NCBI GenBank assembly: GCA_963815285.1
Contig: CAWFGB010000005.1
Coordinates: 62,001 to 126,000, forward strand
Length of the DNA stretch: 64,000 nt
Reading direction: 5' to 3'
From: JACCSI01 sp963815285
GTDB taxonomy: Bacteria > Acidobacteriota > Vicinamibacteria > Vicinamibacterales > UBA2999
Shown piece after piece: positions 14,838-22,347 of the stretch. The notes beneath the pieces are model-generated. The model was not told the origin of the DNA. It searched no databases and was given only the letters and a program-made list of their open reading frames with translations. The position numbers were made by a program, and so were the translations under genes. The stretch's first letter is position 1. Each line of letters begins with the position of its first letter.

Positions 14838-15620
14838 GTGGTCGTGCCCGAACTGCGTGTGCTGCAGCTGTCGAAACACTACTCGGGCGTGCGGGTCGTG
14901 AAGGACGTGAGCTTCACCATCCGCCCGGGCGAAATCGTCGGCTATCTCGGTCCCAACGGATCCGGCAAGACCACGACGGCCAAGATGCTTGCCGGCCTCG
15001 TCGAACCTTCGTCGGGACGGGTCGAGTACGCGGGGCGCAACATCCGCGATGATCTAGTCGCGTTCAGGCGCCAGCTCGGTTACATTCCCGAGGAACCCTA
15101 CCTCTACCCGTTCCTCTCCGGCACCGAGTATCTATATCTGATTGGCCGGTTGCGCGAGGTCCCGGAACGGCTGCTCACGAAGAAGATCGAAAGCTTCCTC
15201 GAGCTCTTTGGCCTCACGCCAGCCGCGGATCAGTCGATCGCCTCGTACTCGAAGGGGATGCGGCAGAAGATCGTCATTTCCGCGGCGCTCATGCACGACC
15301 CGTCGGTCGTGCTCTTCGACGAACCGGAAACCGGGCTCGACGTGTCGACGACGCTAATGCTGCGCCACCTGGTGCGCACGCTGGCCGCGCGCGGCAAGTC
15401 GATTCTCTACAGCTCGCACATCCTCGAGGTCGTCGAGCGTGTGTGCGACCGCGTGATCGTGCTGCACAAGGGCGACATCGTCGCGGATGACTCGATCGAG
15501 CGGCTGCGCACGCTCCTGTCGCGGAGCTCGCTGGAGGGTGTGTTCTCGCAGCTGGTCGTCCGCGAAGACCCGGAGCAGATTGCCCGCAGTCTCGCGGACA
15601 TCTCCGCACTTGGTGCCTGA
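14838..15620 (+). CDS. ABC transporter ATP-binding protein
   Basis: This 260-residue ATPase has Walker A GPNGSGKTTT (about 38-47), Q-loop in LGYIPEEPYLYPFLSG, an unusual signature loop YSKGMRQK, Walker B VVLFDEPETGLD and the H-loop SSHILEVVE, so it is complete. It belongs to the DrrA/CcmA-like exporter group. The start is GTG 14838 (GTG 14844 also possible). The stop abuts the permease start, and it is the energy subunit of the cassette's transporter. Confidence 0.9.
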   Translation: MVVPELRVLQLSKHYSGVRVVKDVSFTIRPGEIVGYLGPNGSGKTTTAKMLAGLVEPSSGRVEYAGRNIRDDLVAFRRQLGYIPEEPYLYPFLSGTEYLYLIGRLREVPERLLTKKIESFLELFGLTPAADQSIASYSKGMRQKIVISAALMHDPSVVLFDEPETGLDVSTTLMLRHLVRTLAARGKSILYSSHILEVVERVCDRVIVLHKGDIVADDSIERLRTLLSRSSLEGVFSQLVVREDPEQIARSLADISALGA

Positions 15621-17378
15621 GTGAATGCCAGGCGTCTCTCCGCACCGCATGCGCTACTGACGCGACACTTCCTCCGTCAGTTTTTCGAGAACGATCTCAT
15701 CTCGCCTGACGGCGATCGCTCGCAACTGCTGGCGGTCGTGACCGCCACGATGCTGTCGTTGACGCTCTTCATCAGCACGATCATGTCGGTCGGCTACATC
15801 GGGCCGCTGATGACGCCGGGGCTGGCCGCATCGCTCTCGCTCAGCGACAAGTTCTTCTATCTGGCCCTGGGGATGATCGTGACCGCGCTCGTGGCCGCGA
15901 CACAGTGGGATGCGCTCGCTATCGACGCACGCGACGCCGCCATCCTCGAACCGCTGCCACTTCGCCCCTCGACCATCCGTCGTGCCAAGCTGTTGGCCGT
16001 CGCGATCCTCGGGACAGCCGCGGCCGTTGCGGTCAACGCGATACCCAGCATCGTGTTTCCTTTGCTGCTCGTCTACACGCTCAGGGAATTGACCGTGGTC
16101 ACGTTGTTTGGGCTGATGCTCACGCACGCGCTGTTCACCATTGCCGCATCACTATTTGGCTACCTGGCGATCGTCGCGCTGCGCGAGGCGATGATTGCGG
16201 CGCTGGGCGTGCGATGGTTCAGTCGTGTGTCGCCATGGGTGCAGGGCGCGTTGATCGTGATGCTGGGCGGCTCGCTCCTGCTCTTGCCAGCGGCATCCGA
16301 CCGCATCGCGCAGCGTGGATTCGACGACTGGCGGGCCGAGTCGCCGCCGATGTGGTTCCTGGGCGCGTACGAGATGGCCATCGGTCGCGCGATCGCCGAT
16401 TTGCCGAGCGGTAGGATGCGCCCACGACAGGCGGAGAACGATCGGTTGGCGAGGCTGGTCTATCAGGAACGGCGCGGGCAGTTTCCGGCGCTGGCGGGGC
16501 GAGCGGGGATGACCGTGGCCGCGACGCTGCTGCTTGCTGCGGTTGCCTATCTGTGGAACGCACGCCAGCAGGAATCGCTGGCCGTCGCGGCGCCGCCGGC
16601 GCTGCGACGCCGATGGCGAGTGTTCCATGCGCTCGCCAACGCGTTGCTCGTGCGCGGCGCCGCGGCGCGCGCCGGCTTCTACTTTGCCGTCGCCGCCATG
16701 TGGCGCAGCAACACTCACCGGCTGACGCTGGCCTGTGCGGCTGCCGTGGGAATGGCCATGGCGGTCGTCGCACTCTCGAACTCGGGGTTCTTGAGCGGCA
16801 ACGTTTCGCCGCGGCTGCTTGCGGTGCAGCCGCTCGTGTACGGAGCGCTGCTCGTCGGGTTCCGTCACGTCATTCGTGTGCCGGCCGAACTGCGCGCCAA
16901 CTGGGGATTTCAGCTCGCCTGGCGCGAACAACACCGCCCCTTTGTCACCGGCGTGAAAGCGGCGGCCATCGTGGCGCTGGCCTTGCCGGCGCTGGTCATG
17001 ATGCTGCCGCTGTTCGTCTTCGCGCTCGGCCCCCTGCCGGCGCTGCTGCATGCCGCTCTCGGACTCGCTGGTGCGATCGTGTTCCTCGAAGCGCTCATGC
17101 TCACGTATGACAAGGTCCCGTTCACGTGCACGTATCTGCCGAGCGAGAGCATGAAAGCGCTGGCACCGATCTATACGGTTGCCTTTGTGATTGGTGCCAC
17201 GATCTTCGCGCGCATGCAGTACGACGCGCTGCGCGGATCCGGCGCCATCAGCACTCTGACGACGCTCGTTGTCTTGTACGTGATCCTCCGGCTGAGCTCG
17301 GTCATGCGGCGGCGTCTACCGCAGATCGACTTCGACGAAGTGCCTGCGACATTCCAACGCCTGGGGCTCGACACATAA
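15621..17378 (+). CDS. ABC transporter permease, large membrane subunit
   Basis: The 585-residue protein has many hydrophobic segments, with a cluster at about 40-190 and another at about 340-560, separated by soluble stretches. It starts at GTG 15621, immediately after the ATPase stop. It is the membrane partner of the preceding ATPase. It resembles large ABC-2-like permeases that pair with single ATPases, so the complex may be built from two such chains. The transported molecule is unknown; PadR control suggests a toxic or signalling compound. Confidence 0.8.
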   Translation: MNARRLSAPHALLTRHFLRQFFENDLISPDGDRSQLLAVVTATMLSLTLFISTIMSVGYIGPLMTPGLAASLSLSDKFFYLALGMIVTALVAATQWDALAIDARDAAILEPLPLRPSTIRRAKLLAVAILGTAAAVAVNAIPSIVFPLLLVYTLRELTVVTLFGLMLTHALFTIAASLFGYLAIVALREAMIAALGVRWFSRVSPWVQGALIVMLGGSLLLLPAASDRIAQRGFDDWRAESPPMWFLGAYEMAIGRAIADLPSGRMRPRQAENDRLARLVYQERRGQFPALAGRAGMTVAATLLLAAVAYLWNARQQESLAVAAPPALRRRWRVFHALANALLVRGAAARAGFYFAVAAMWRSNTHRLTLACAAAVGMAMAVVALSNSGFLSGNVSPRLLAVQPLVYGALLVGFRHVIRVPAELRANWGFQLAWREQHRPFVTGVKAAAIVALALPALVMMLPLFVFALGPLPALLHAALGLAGAIVFLEALMLTYDKVPFTCTYLPSESMKALAPIYTVAFVIGATIFARMQYDALRGSGAISTLTTLVVLYVILRLSSVMRRRLPQIDFDEVPATFQRLGLDT

Positions 17379-17487
17379 ATCCAATTCTCCATGGGTCTTT
17401 CGACCACCTGCGGCGGTCGCTCGCAGCCCGGCTCTCGTCCTTGGACTGTCCTTGTTCCTGAAGGCCTCTTAGCTGTACCGCCTTTAG

Positions 17488-17533
17488 GATTACGCAGATA
17501 ACAGGATCCGCAATTACGCAGATTACGCAGATT
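17488..17533 (-). repeat. tandem ACGCAGATT repeat, right inverted copy
   Basis: This stretch contains GATTACGCAGAT, then ATTACGCAGATTACGCAGATT, the reverse complement of the units at 14046-14092. A further single GCGTAATCT lies at about 17571-17579. It sits in the 255-bp gap after the ABC permease, so the cassette is bracketed by inverted copies. No gene is supported in this gap. Confidence 0.7.
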
Positions 17534-17633
17534 GCTACTCCGTAAAGAGCAATAGAGAGGAAGACTGTGCGTAATCTAGGGATGCGCTACTATCTGCGGG
17601 TCGATCAGGTGGCTGGCTGTCAACGAAGGAACA

Positions 17634-18050
17634 ATGATGACGATGCGAGATACGGCTGAGAAGTTTTTTGAGGCGTGCGAAACCGGAAAAGGATGGGAGG
17701 GGTGCAAAACTTATTGCCACGCCGGGGCAACCTTCTCGGCGCAGGCCGACGCTCTCAAGGCGGTCGAGACGTTAGAGGCGTACACCGACTGGATGAAGGG
17801 TCTCTTCACGCCAGCGCCCGACGGTCACTATGAGCTGCGCTCGATGGGAGTGGACGAAAGCCGTCACAACGTGATCGCGTACGGTGTTTTCCGAGCGACG
17901 CACACAGGCGAAGGAGGGCCGGTACCGCCGACCGGCAGGCGCGTGGAGTCGGACTACGTTTACGTGATGCAGTTCGACGGTGATCGCATCCGGCACCTGA
18001 CGAAGATCTGGAATGATGGCGTCGCCTTGAGACAGCTTGGGTGGATGTAG
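17634..18050 (+). CDS. SnoaL/NTF2-like protein
   Basis: The 138-residue product has the cone-shaped NTF2-like pattern: helix RDTAEKFFEACETGKGWEGC, helix ALKAVETLEAYTDWMKGLF, and the strands YELRSMGVDESRHNVIAYGVF and SDYVYVMQFDGDRIRHLTKIWND. It belongs to the SnoaL-like polyketide-cyclase or ketosteroid-isomerase superfamily; catalytic residues are not conserved enough to name a reaction. Three clustered ATG codons lie at 17634-17648. It is a stand-alone gene upstream of an exported protein. Confidence 0.75.
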   Translation: MMTMRDTAEKFFEACETGKGWEGCKTYCHAGATFSAQADALKAVETLEAYTDWMKGLFTPAPDGHYELRSMGVDESRHNVIAYGVFRATHTGEGGPVPPTGRRVESDYVYVMQFDGDRIRHLTKIWNDGVALRQLGWM

Positions 18051-18091
18051 GCCGGGCCCTGTCGTCGGGGAAGGTCCTGGGAGGCCTGTCC

Positions 18092-18793
18092 ATGGCCATC
18101 TACGTTGCCGTCGCACCGATGGCATCGACCGGGCGCGCCGCGGCTGCGCGGCAAGACAAGTTGATCGGCTTGCTTTCGTTGCCGGAAGTATTCGGCGCCG
18201 GCGCCTGCGACAAGTTCACGCCCGCAGCGGTCCCGTTGTACGCAACTCCAGACCCCGGCCCGATCGTCGCTTCCATACGCGTCGATCAGTATTGGACGTT
18301 CCTTGACGTGGGCGGATGCGAAGGGCTGAAAGTGAACGTTCACAGTTCGGACCGGCAGGGCATTCAGCCGTTGCCGATGATGGAATACACATACGAAGCT
18401 CCAGCGGCAGTAGTGCTGGAGCGGCGCGGTCGCTGGTTCAGGGTCCGCCTGACCGATGGAGCCGCCTGGCTGCATGCCTCTGACCGGGCGGAGTACTTTT
18501 CGCTCGAGCGCCTCCTGACCGACCGCCTGACCTATCTGAGCGACGGGTGGGATGGACGCCTCGCGCGATCACCTGGCGAATCAGGTGAAGAACTACGAGG
18601 TGTTAGACCTGATCTCCCGGTGCAGGTCTTCGGATTTCGCCAGCATGACGGAGAACTCTGGGTCGAAGTCGCGGTGTTGAGCAACTCGATTTGCGAGTCG
18701 AACGAAGAGCCGCGAGTGTCAGCCCGGGGATGGCTTCCCGCCCACGCTCGGTCGGGCGAACCCGCCGTCTGGTTTTATTCACGGGGATGTTGA
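18092..18793 (+). CDS. exported protein with SH3-like region, function unknown
   Basis: From ATG 18092 (GGGAGG ribosome site 8 nt upstream) the 233-residue product has a short signal-peptide-like leader ending near GRAAAARQ. A longer frame from GTG 18041 lacks this site and overlaps the previous gene. The central segment AVVLERRGRWFRVRLTDGAAWLHASD looks like a bacterial SH3-type motif (a strand pair with a GRWFRVR core), often used for cell-wall or ligand binding. Cys residues at about 38, 78 and the C-terminus may form disulfides in the periplasm. I do not recognise the whole protein. Confidence 0.6.
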   Translation: MAIYVAVAPMASTGRAAAARQDKLIGLLSLPEVFGAGACDKFTPAAVPLYATPDPGPIVASIRVDQYWTFLDVGGCEGLKVNVHSSDRQGIQPLPMMEYTYEAPAAVVLERRGRWFRVRLTDGAAWLHASDRAEYFSLERLLTDRLTYLSDGWDGRLARSPGESGEELRGVRPDLPVQVFGFRQHDGELWVEVAVLSNSICESNEEPRVSARGWLPAHARSGEPAVWFYSRGC

Positions 18794-18794
18794 C

Positions 18795-19145
18795 ATGAGC
18801 GCCGACGACTTCCGCCGGATCGCCCTCGGGATGAAGGATGCCGTCGAGGGCGCCCACATGGGGCATCCTGACTTTCGCGTGCACGGGAAGATCTTTGCCA
18901 CGCTGCATCCGGACCAGCAGTGGGGCATGGTCAAGCTGACGCCTGACCAGCAGCAGCGGTTTGTGAACGACGCGCCGGACACCTTCAGGCCAGAGAAGGG
19001 CGCGTGGGGCCTTCAGGGATGCACGGCAGTCCGATTGGCTGCCGCGGATGAAGATCTTTTGGGCGAGGCCATGACGCTCGCGTGGCAGAACGTCCCGGCC
19101 ACGCGTGGTGCGCGGCCAAAGGCCAAGCGAAAAACCAGGAGCTAG
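18795..19145 (+). CDS. MmcQ/YjbR family protein
   Basis: This 116-residue protein fits the MmcQ/YjbR (CyaY-like fold) family: FRRIALGMKDAVEGAHMGHPDFRVHGKIFATL, then WGMVKLTPDQQQRFV, with the FRVHGKIFA strand typical of the family. YjbR proteins are often annotated as DNA-binding, but their function is poorly defined. It starts one base after the stop of the previous gene with a GGGG-type site inside that gene, so coupling is likely. The C-terminus is basic. Confidence 0.8.
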   Translation: MSADDFRRIALGMKDAVEGAHMGHPDFRVHGKIFATLHPDQQWGMVKLTPDQQQRFVNDAPDTFRPEKGAWGLQGCTAVRLAAADEDLLGEAMTLAWQNVPATRGARPKAKRKTRS

Positions 19146-19162
19146 CGCGCTGGCGCTGCAAT

Positions 19163-19735
19163 ATGGCGAGCTATGTCACGCTCATGCGTGCGATCAACGT
19201 CGCCGGGCATGCGCGCGTGACCATGAGCGTGGTGCTCGATGCGTTCCTCGGCGCCGGCTGCCAACACGTGCGAACGATTGCCCAAAGCGGCAACGTGCTA
19301 TTCGACACCCCGAGCGCGTCGGTGACAAATACCCTCGAGGAGGTTCGACGTCGTCTTCGGCCTGTGCTCGGCGAAGAACCGCAAATGGTGCTGAAGACGC
19401 TGCGTCAGATGGCACAGATCATTGAGCGCGGGCCATTTGCCGGGCGTGACGCGACCTCCGCCGTGAAGTTGTACGTGGCATTTCTGTTCGCGGCGCCGCG
19501 CCGCTGGCCGGCCTTTCCAATAGTGTCCAGTCAGGAAGCGCTCGAAGCGGTCTCGCGGCAGGGCCGCGAGGTGTTCATCATCAGCCGGCCGAAAAGGAGC
19601 GGCTTCTTCGGGTTTCCCAACAACTTCATCGAAGAGGAACTTGGGGTCGCGGCGACGAGCCGCAACTGGTCAACCGTGACGAAGATCGTCCAGTCCGGCA
19701 TGGCTGCTGAGGGCGCGGGAAGACAGGTCAGGTAG
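19163..19735 (+). CDS. DUF1697 family protein
   Basis: The 190-residue product begins MASYVTLMRAINVAGH, then LLDAF-like GAGCQHVRTIAQSGNVLFDT, which is the DUF1697 signature (LLRGINVGG and SGNVVF in the family). The ending FFGFPNNFIEEELGVAATSRNWSTVTKI also matches the family. The function is unknown. A longer open frame from 19082 lies over the YjbR gene; ATG 19163 begins exactly at the conserved N-terminus. It probably belongs to the same transcript as the YjbR gene. Confidence 0.85.
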   Translation: MASYVTLMRAINVAGHARVTMSVVLDAFLGAGCQHVRTIAQSGNVLFDTPSASVTNTLEEVRRRLRPVLGEEPQMVLKTLRQMAQIIERGPFAGRDATSAVKLYVAFLFAAPRRWPAFPIVSSQEALEAVSRQGREVFIISRPKRSGFFGFPNNFIEEELGVAATSRNWSTVTKIVQSGMAAEGAGRQVR

Positions 19736-19854
19736 CGCACTTCACGCCGTCATGTCGCTCGAGGCAGCTTGGGGGCCAGATGGTGACCGGGTCACGCCGA
19801 CGTGCGGCCGAGCCGGCGAAGCAGACCGGCTGCAGCCGGTGGTACCGTGGATTC

Positions 19855-20238
19855 ATGATCTTCCGCATGCTCGCGGACCTGACCGTCGTCCTCCATCTCG
19901 CGTTCGTCCTGTTCGTCGTGTTCGGGGGACTGCTGGTGGCGCGACATCGCTCGGCCGCCTGGGTGCACTTGCCGGCGGCGCTGTGGGGCGCGTGGGTTGA
20001 GTTCGCGGGATGGATCTGTCCGCTCACCCCTCTCGAGAATTGGCTTCGGGAGCGTGGCGGTGGCGCGGTCTACGGGTCGAGTTTCGTCGAACGCTACATC
20101 ATTCCAACACTCTATCCGGAGGCGCTCTCCCGGGAACTGCAATGGCTCCTCGGCGGATTCGTCGTCGTTGTCAATGCAGCAATTTATTTCGCCGTCTTCG
20201 GCGTGCGCATTGCGCGTAAGGCACCTGATGGTGCCTAG
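19855..20238 (+). CDS. DUF2784 family membrane protein
   Basis: The 127-residue product starts at ATG 19855 with LADLTVVLHLAFVLFVVFGG, followed by HLPAALWGAWVEFAGWICPLTPLENWLR and a C-terminal helix FVVVVNAAIYFAVFGV. These are the conserved blocks of DUF2784 inner-membrane proteins. Four membrane segments are expected. Upstream frame sequence from 19780 is not conserved. The function is unknown. Its last codons form part of a small hairpin (20219-20236). Confidence 0.82.
   Translation: MIFRMLADLTVVLHLAFVLFVVFGGLLVARHRSAAWVHLPAALWGAWVEFAGWICPLTPLENWLRERGGGAVYGSSFVERYIIPTLYPEALSRELQWLLGGFVVVVNAAIYFAVFGVRIARKAPDGA
20219..20236 (+). repeat. GGCACC hairpin over the DUF2784 stop codon
   Basis: The sequence AGGCACC-TGAT-GGTGCCT is a 7-bp inverted repeat with a 4-base loop, followed by another GGTGCCC at about 20239-20245. 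A related direct repeat of GTGCCT units lies at 23720-23752. It may act as a weak terminator but lacks a T run. Confidence 0.5.
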
Positions 20239-20312
20239 GGTGCCCTTGGTCAGCATGACGCCGCGTAAACAGTTTGCTCGGCTGCGCGCGCTTGGTTCAC
20301 GGTGATCTCCGC

Positions 20313-20855
20313 ATGTCAGTCTTTTCCAACCCCGCTGGACGCTCCATCGAGCACGCCAGGGCCTATACCGCCGCCGTGCTCGACCTGCTCGGCTCGGCCG
20401 ATCCGATGCGCGTTCTGCACGACACGCCGTCGGCGCTCAAGCGCGGCGTTGTCGGGCTCGGCGCCGGGCTGTTGTCGCAGCCCGAGGCGGCAGGCAAGTG
20501 GTCAATCGTGCAGGTGCTGCAACATCTGGCCGACTCCGAGCTTGTCTGGGGATATCGCCTGCGCATGGTGCTGGCCCACGATCGCCCGACCATCACCGGC
20601 TACGATCAGGATCTCTGGGCGGCGCGGCTCCGCTATGACGAAGCCGATCCAGAACAGGCAATTCACGAATTCAGCGTGCTGCGCCAGGCCAACCTGCGGC
20701 TGCTGGCTCGCGCCTCCGCCAGCGACCTCACGCGCGTCGGCGTGCATGCGGAGCGCGGCGAAGAAAGCGTGGCCCACATGATCAGGCTGTACGCCGGCCA
20801 TGACGTGCTGCATCTGCAGCAGATCGAGCGAGTGCGTCAGGCGATCACGAAGTAG
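20313..20855 (+). CDS. DinB family protein (first of three in tandem)
   Basis: From ATG 20313 the 180-residue product has the DinB four-helix layout with candidate metal-binding His residues in VLQHLADSELVWGYRLR and YAGHDVLHLQQIERVR, plus a Trp in KWSIVQ. Members of this superfamily include bacillithiol- or mycothiol-dependent transferases and proteins of unknown role. Upstream frame residues from 20274 are not conserved. It is followed by two further DinB genes at 20900 and 21469. Confidence 0.85.
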   Translation: MSVFSNPAGRSIEHARAYTAAVLDLLGSADPMRVLHDTPSALKRGVVGLGAGLLSQPEAAGKWSIVQVLQHLADSELVWGYRLRMVLAHDRPTITGYDQDLWAARLRYDEADPEQAIHEFSVLRQANLRLLARASASDLTRVGVHAERGEESVAHMIRLYAGHDVLHLQQIERVRQAITK

Positions 20856-20899
20856 AAGTTGGCAGTGACGTCGATTGCCGGTACGCGTTACGATGCAGG

Positions 20900-21454
20900 A
20901 TGCATCCGCGCATCGAAGAAGTTCTGAAGTGCCTCGACGCCGAGCTTGCCGGCCTGCGGAGCGCCGTGGAGTCGGTGCCGCAGGAGCGGCGTGGGGAACG
21001 CCCGGCGCCGGAGAGGTGGTCCGTCGCGGAAGTGCTCGATCACCTCGCCCGGGTCGAACGGAGCGTCCTCAAGGCCTGCGAGCAGCAGTTGGCCGCCGCG
21101 CGCGAATCCGGGCTTCCCGACGAATCCGAGACGTCGTCCATCCGCGCGTTGATGCCGCCGGAACGTGTCGCCAATCGTGACCGTCCGCTGGTGTCTCCTG
21201 AGCGGCTGCTGCCGAAGGGCAACGACGCCGACGCCGCGTGGGCGCAAGTCGAAGCTGTCCGCGACCGCCTCCGCGAGTTCGTCGTCTCCTGTGACGGGCT
21301 CGCCCTCTCGCAAGTCGGGTTCCCCCATCCCGCGATGGGAACGCTCAACCTGTATCAGTGGCTGCTGTTTTCCGCCGGCCACCACGCCCGCCACGCTGCG
21401 CAGATTCGCGAGATTGCCGGCCAGTTGGTACCCGAGGCACCCCGGTCACATTAG
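20900..21454 (+). CDS. DinB family protein (second of three in tandem)
   Basis: The 184-residue product reads ERWSVAEVLDHLARVERSV near the first metal His and QWLLFSAGHHARHAAQIREI at the last helix, so the His triad typical of DinB/YfiT proteins is present. Sequence differs strongly from its two neighbours, so these are not recent duplicates. It starts at ATG 20900, 44 bp after the previous gene, and ends 14 bp before the next one, consistent with one transcript. The enzyme activity is unknown. Confidence 0.85.
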   Translation: MHPRIEEVLKCLDAELAGLRSAVESVPQERRGERPAPERWSVAEVLDHLARVERSVLKACEQQLAAARESGLPDESETSSIRALMPPERVANRDRPLVSPERLLPKGNDADAAWAQVEAVRDRLREFVVSCDGLALSQVGFPHPAMGTLNLYQWLLFSAGHHARHAAQIREIAGQLVPEAPRSH

Positions 21455-21468
21455 CCACATGAGGACCT

Positions 21469-21945
21469 ATGAGTCTCGACACCGCGCTTCGACAACAGCT
21501 CGTGAAGTTGCTCGCGTGGGGTGACGCGCACGCGACGCACGAGAAGGCTGTCAAGAACGTCCCTCAGGAGTACCGCTCCAGAGTTCCGCAGGGCCTGCCG
21601 TACTCGCCGTGGATGGTGGTTGACCATCTCACCCGGACGCAGTCCGACATACTCGATTTCTGCCGCAATCCCAACTACGCGCAGCCCCGCTGGCCGGAGG
21701 AATATTGGCCACCGACCGCCGAACCACCCTCGGCGACAGCCTGGGACGAGAGCATCTCCAAGTTTCGGACCGACCGGGCCGAGCTCCAGCAGCTTGCGGC
21801 CGATCCATCGCTGGATCTCACGGCAAAGATCCCCTGGGGCGACGGGCAAACCTACTTACGCGAGATTGTGCTCGCTGCCGATCACACGGCCTATCACGTC
21901 GGGGAGCTGATCGTCATCCGCCGGCTTCTAGGAATCTGGCCGTAA
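21469..21945 (+). CDS. DinB family protein (third of three in tandem)
   Basis: The 158-residue protein has His in TRTQS-preceding VVDHL and in AADHTAYHVGELIVIRRLLG, matching the DinB metal-site helices. A GGAC-type leader with ATG 21469 follows 14 bp after the preceding DinB gene. A Pro/Trp-rich loop (WPEEYWPPTAEPPS) separates helices 2 and 3. It is followed 15 bp later by a DUF488 gene, so the whole DinB-DUF488 run may be one operon. Confidence 0.85.
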   Translation: MSLDTALRQQLVKLLAWGDAHATHEKAVKNVPQEYRSRVPQGLPYSPWMVVDHLTRTQSDILDFCRNPNYAQPRWPEEYWPPTAEPPSATAWDESISKFRTDRAELQQLAADPSLDLTAKIPWGDGQTYLREIVLAADHTAYHVGELIVIRRLLGIWP

Positions 21946-21960
21946 CGAGGGGCGACGCTC

Positions 21961-22347
21961 ATGATCCGGGTGGTGCGGCTCGGCGCGCCCCGCGCGAAGG
22001 ATGAAGGCGTGCGCCTCGGCACCGTCCGGCGCCCGCCGCGCGGCGTGCCGAAAGCGGAGTTTGCCACCCGCGACTTCTACGACGTGTGGCTGCCGGAACT
22101 GGCACCGAGTGGCGACGTCGTTACCGAGGCGCTCAGCCGGCCTTGGACCGACGCGAGCTGGCGGCGGTTCACGCGCACCTACCACAAGCAGATGCGCGAA
22201 CCGCACGCGCAGCATCTCATCGCCATGCTCGCGGCGCTGTCGCATCAGACCAATCTTGCGGTCGGCTGTTACTGCGAAGACGCGTCGCGCTGTCATCGAA
22301 CGCTCTTGAAGGAACTGTTGCGCGCCGCGGGTGCGCTCGTCGGCTAG
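21961..22347 (+). CDS. DUF488 family protein
   Basis: The 128-residue product shows VRLGAPRAKDEGVRLGTVRR, the DFYDVWLPELAPS segment and the C-terminal GCYCEDASRCHRTLLKELL, the conserved Cys/His block of DUF488. The function is unknown; a nucleic-acid-related role has been suggested for the family. It converges on selA, and the two genes overlap by 4 bp at their 3' ends. Confidence 0.85.
   Translation: MIRVVRLGAPRAKDEGVRLGTVRRPPRGVPKAEFATRDFYDVWLPELAPSGDVVTEALSRPWTDASWRRFTRTYHKQMREPHAQHLIAMLAALSHQTNLAVGCYCEDASRCHRTLLKELLRAAGALVG

Noticed and set aside
16152..17051. 299-codon minus-strand open frame over the ABC permease
   Set aside because: Translation is rich in Gln, Arg and His, as expected for the complement of a hydrophobic membrane protein in GC-rich DNA.
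13874..17633. CRISPR array as an explanation for the AATCTGCGT repeats
   Set aside because: Units are 9 bp, directly adjacent or irregularly spaced, without unique spacers and without cas genes nearby.
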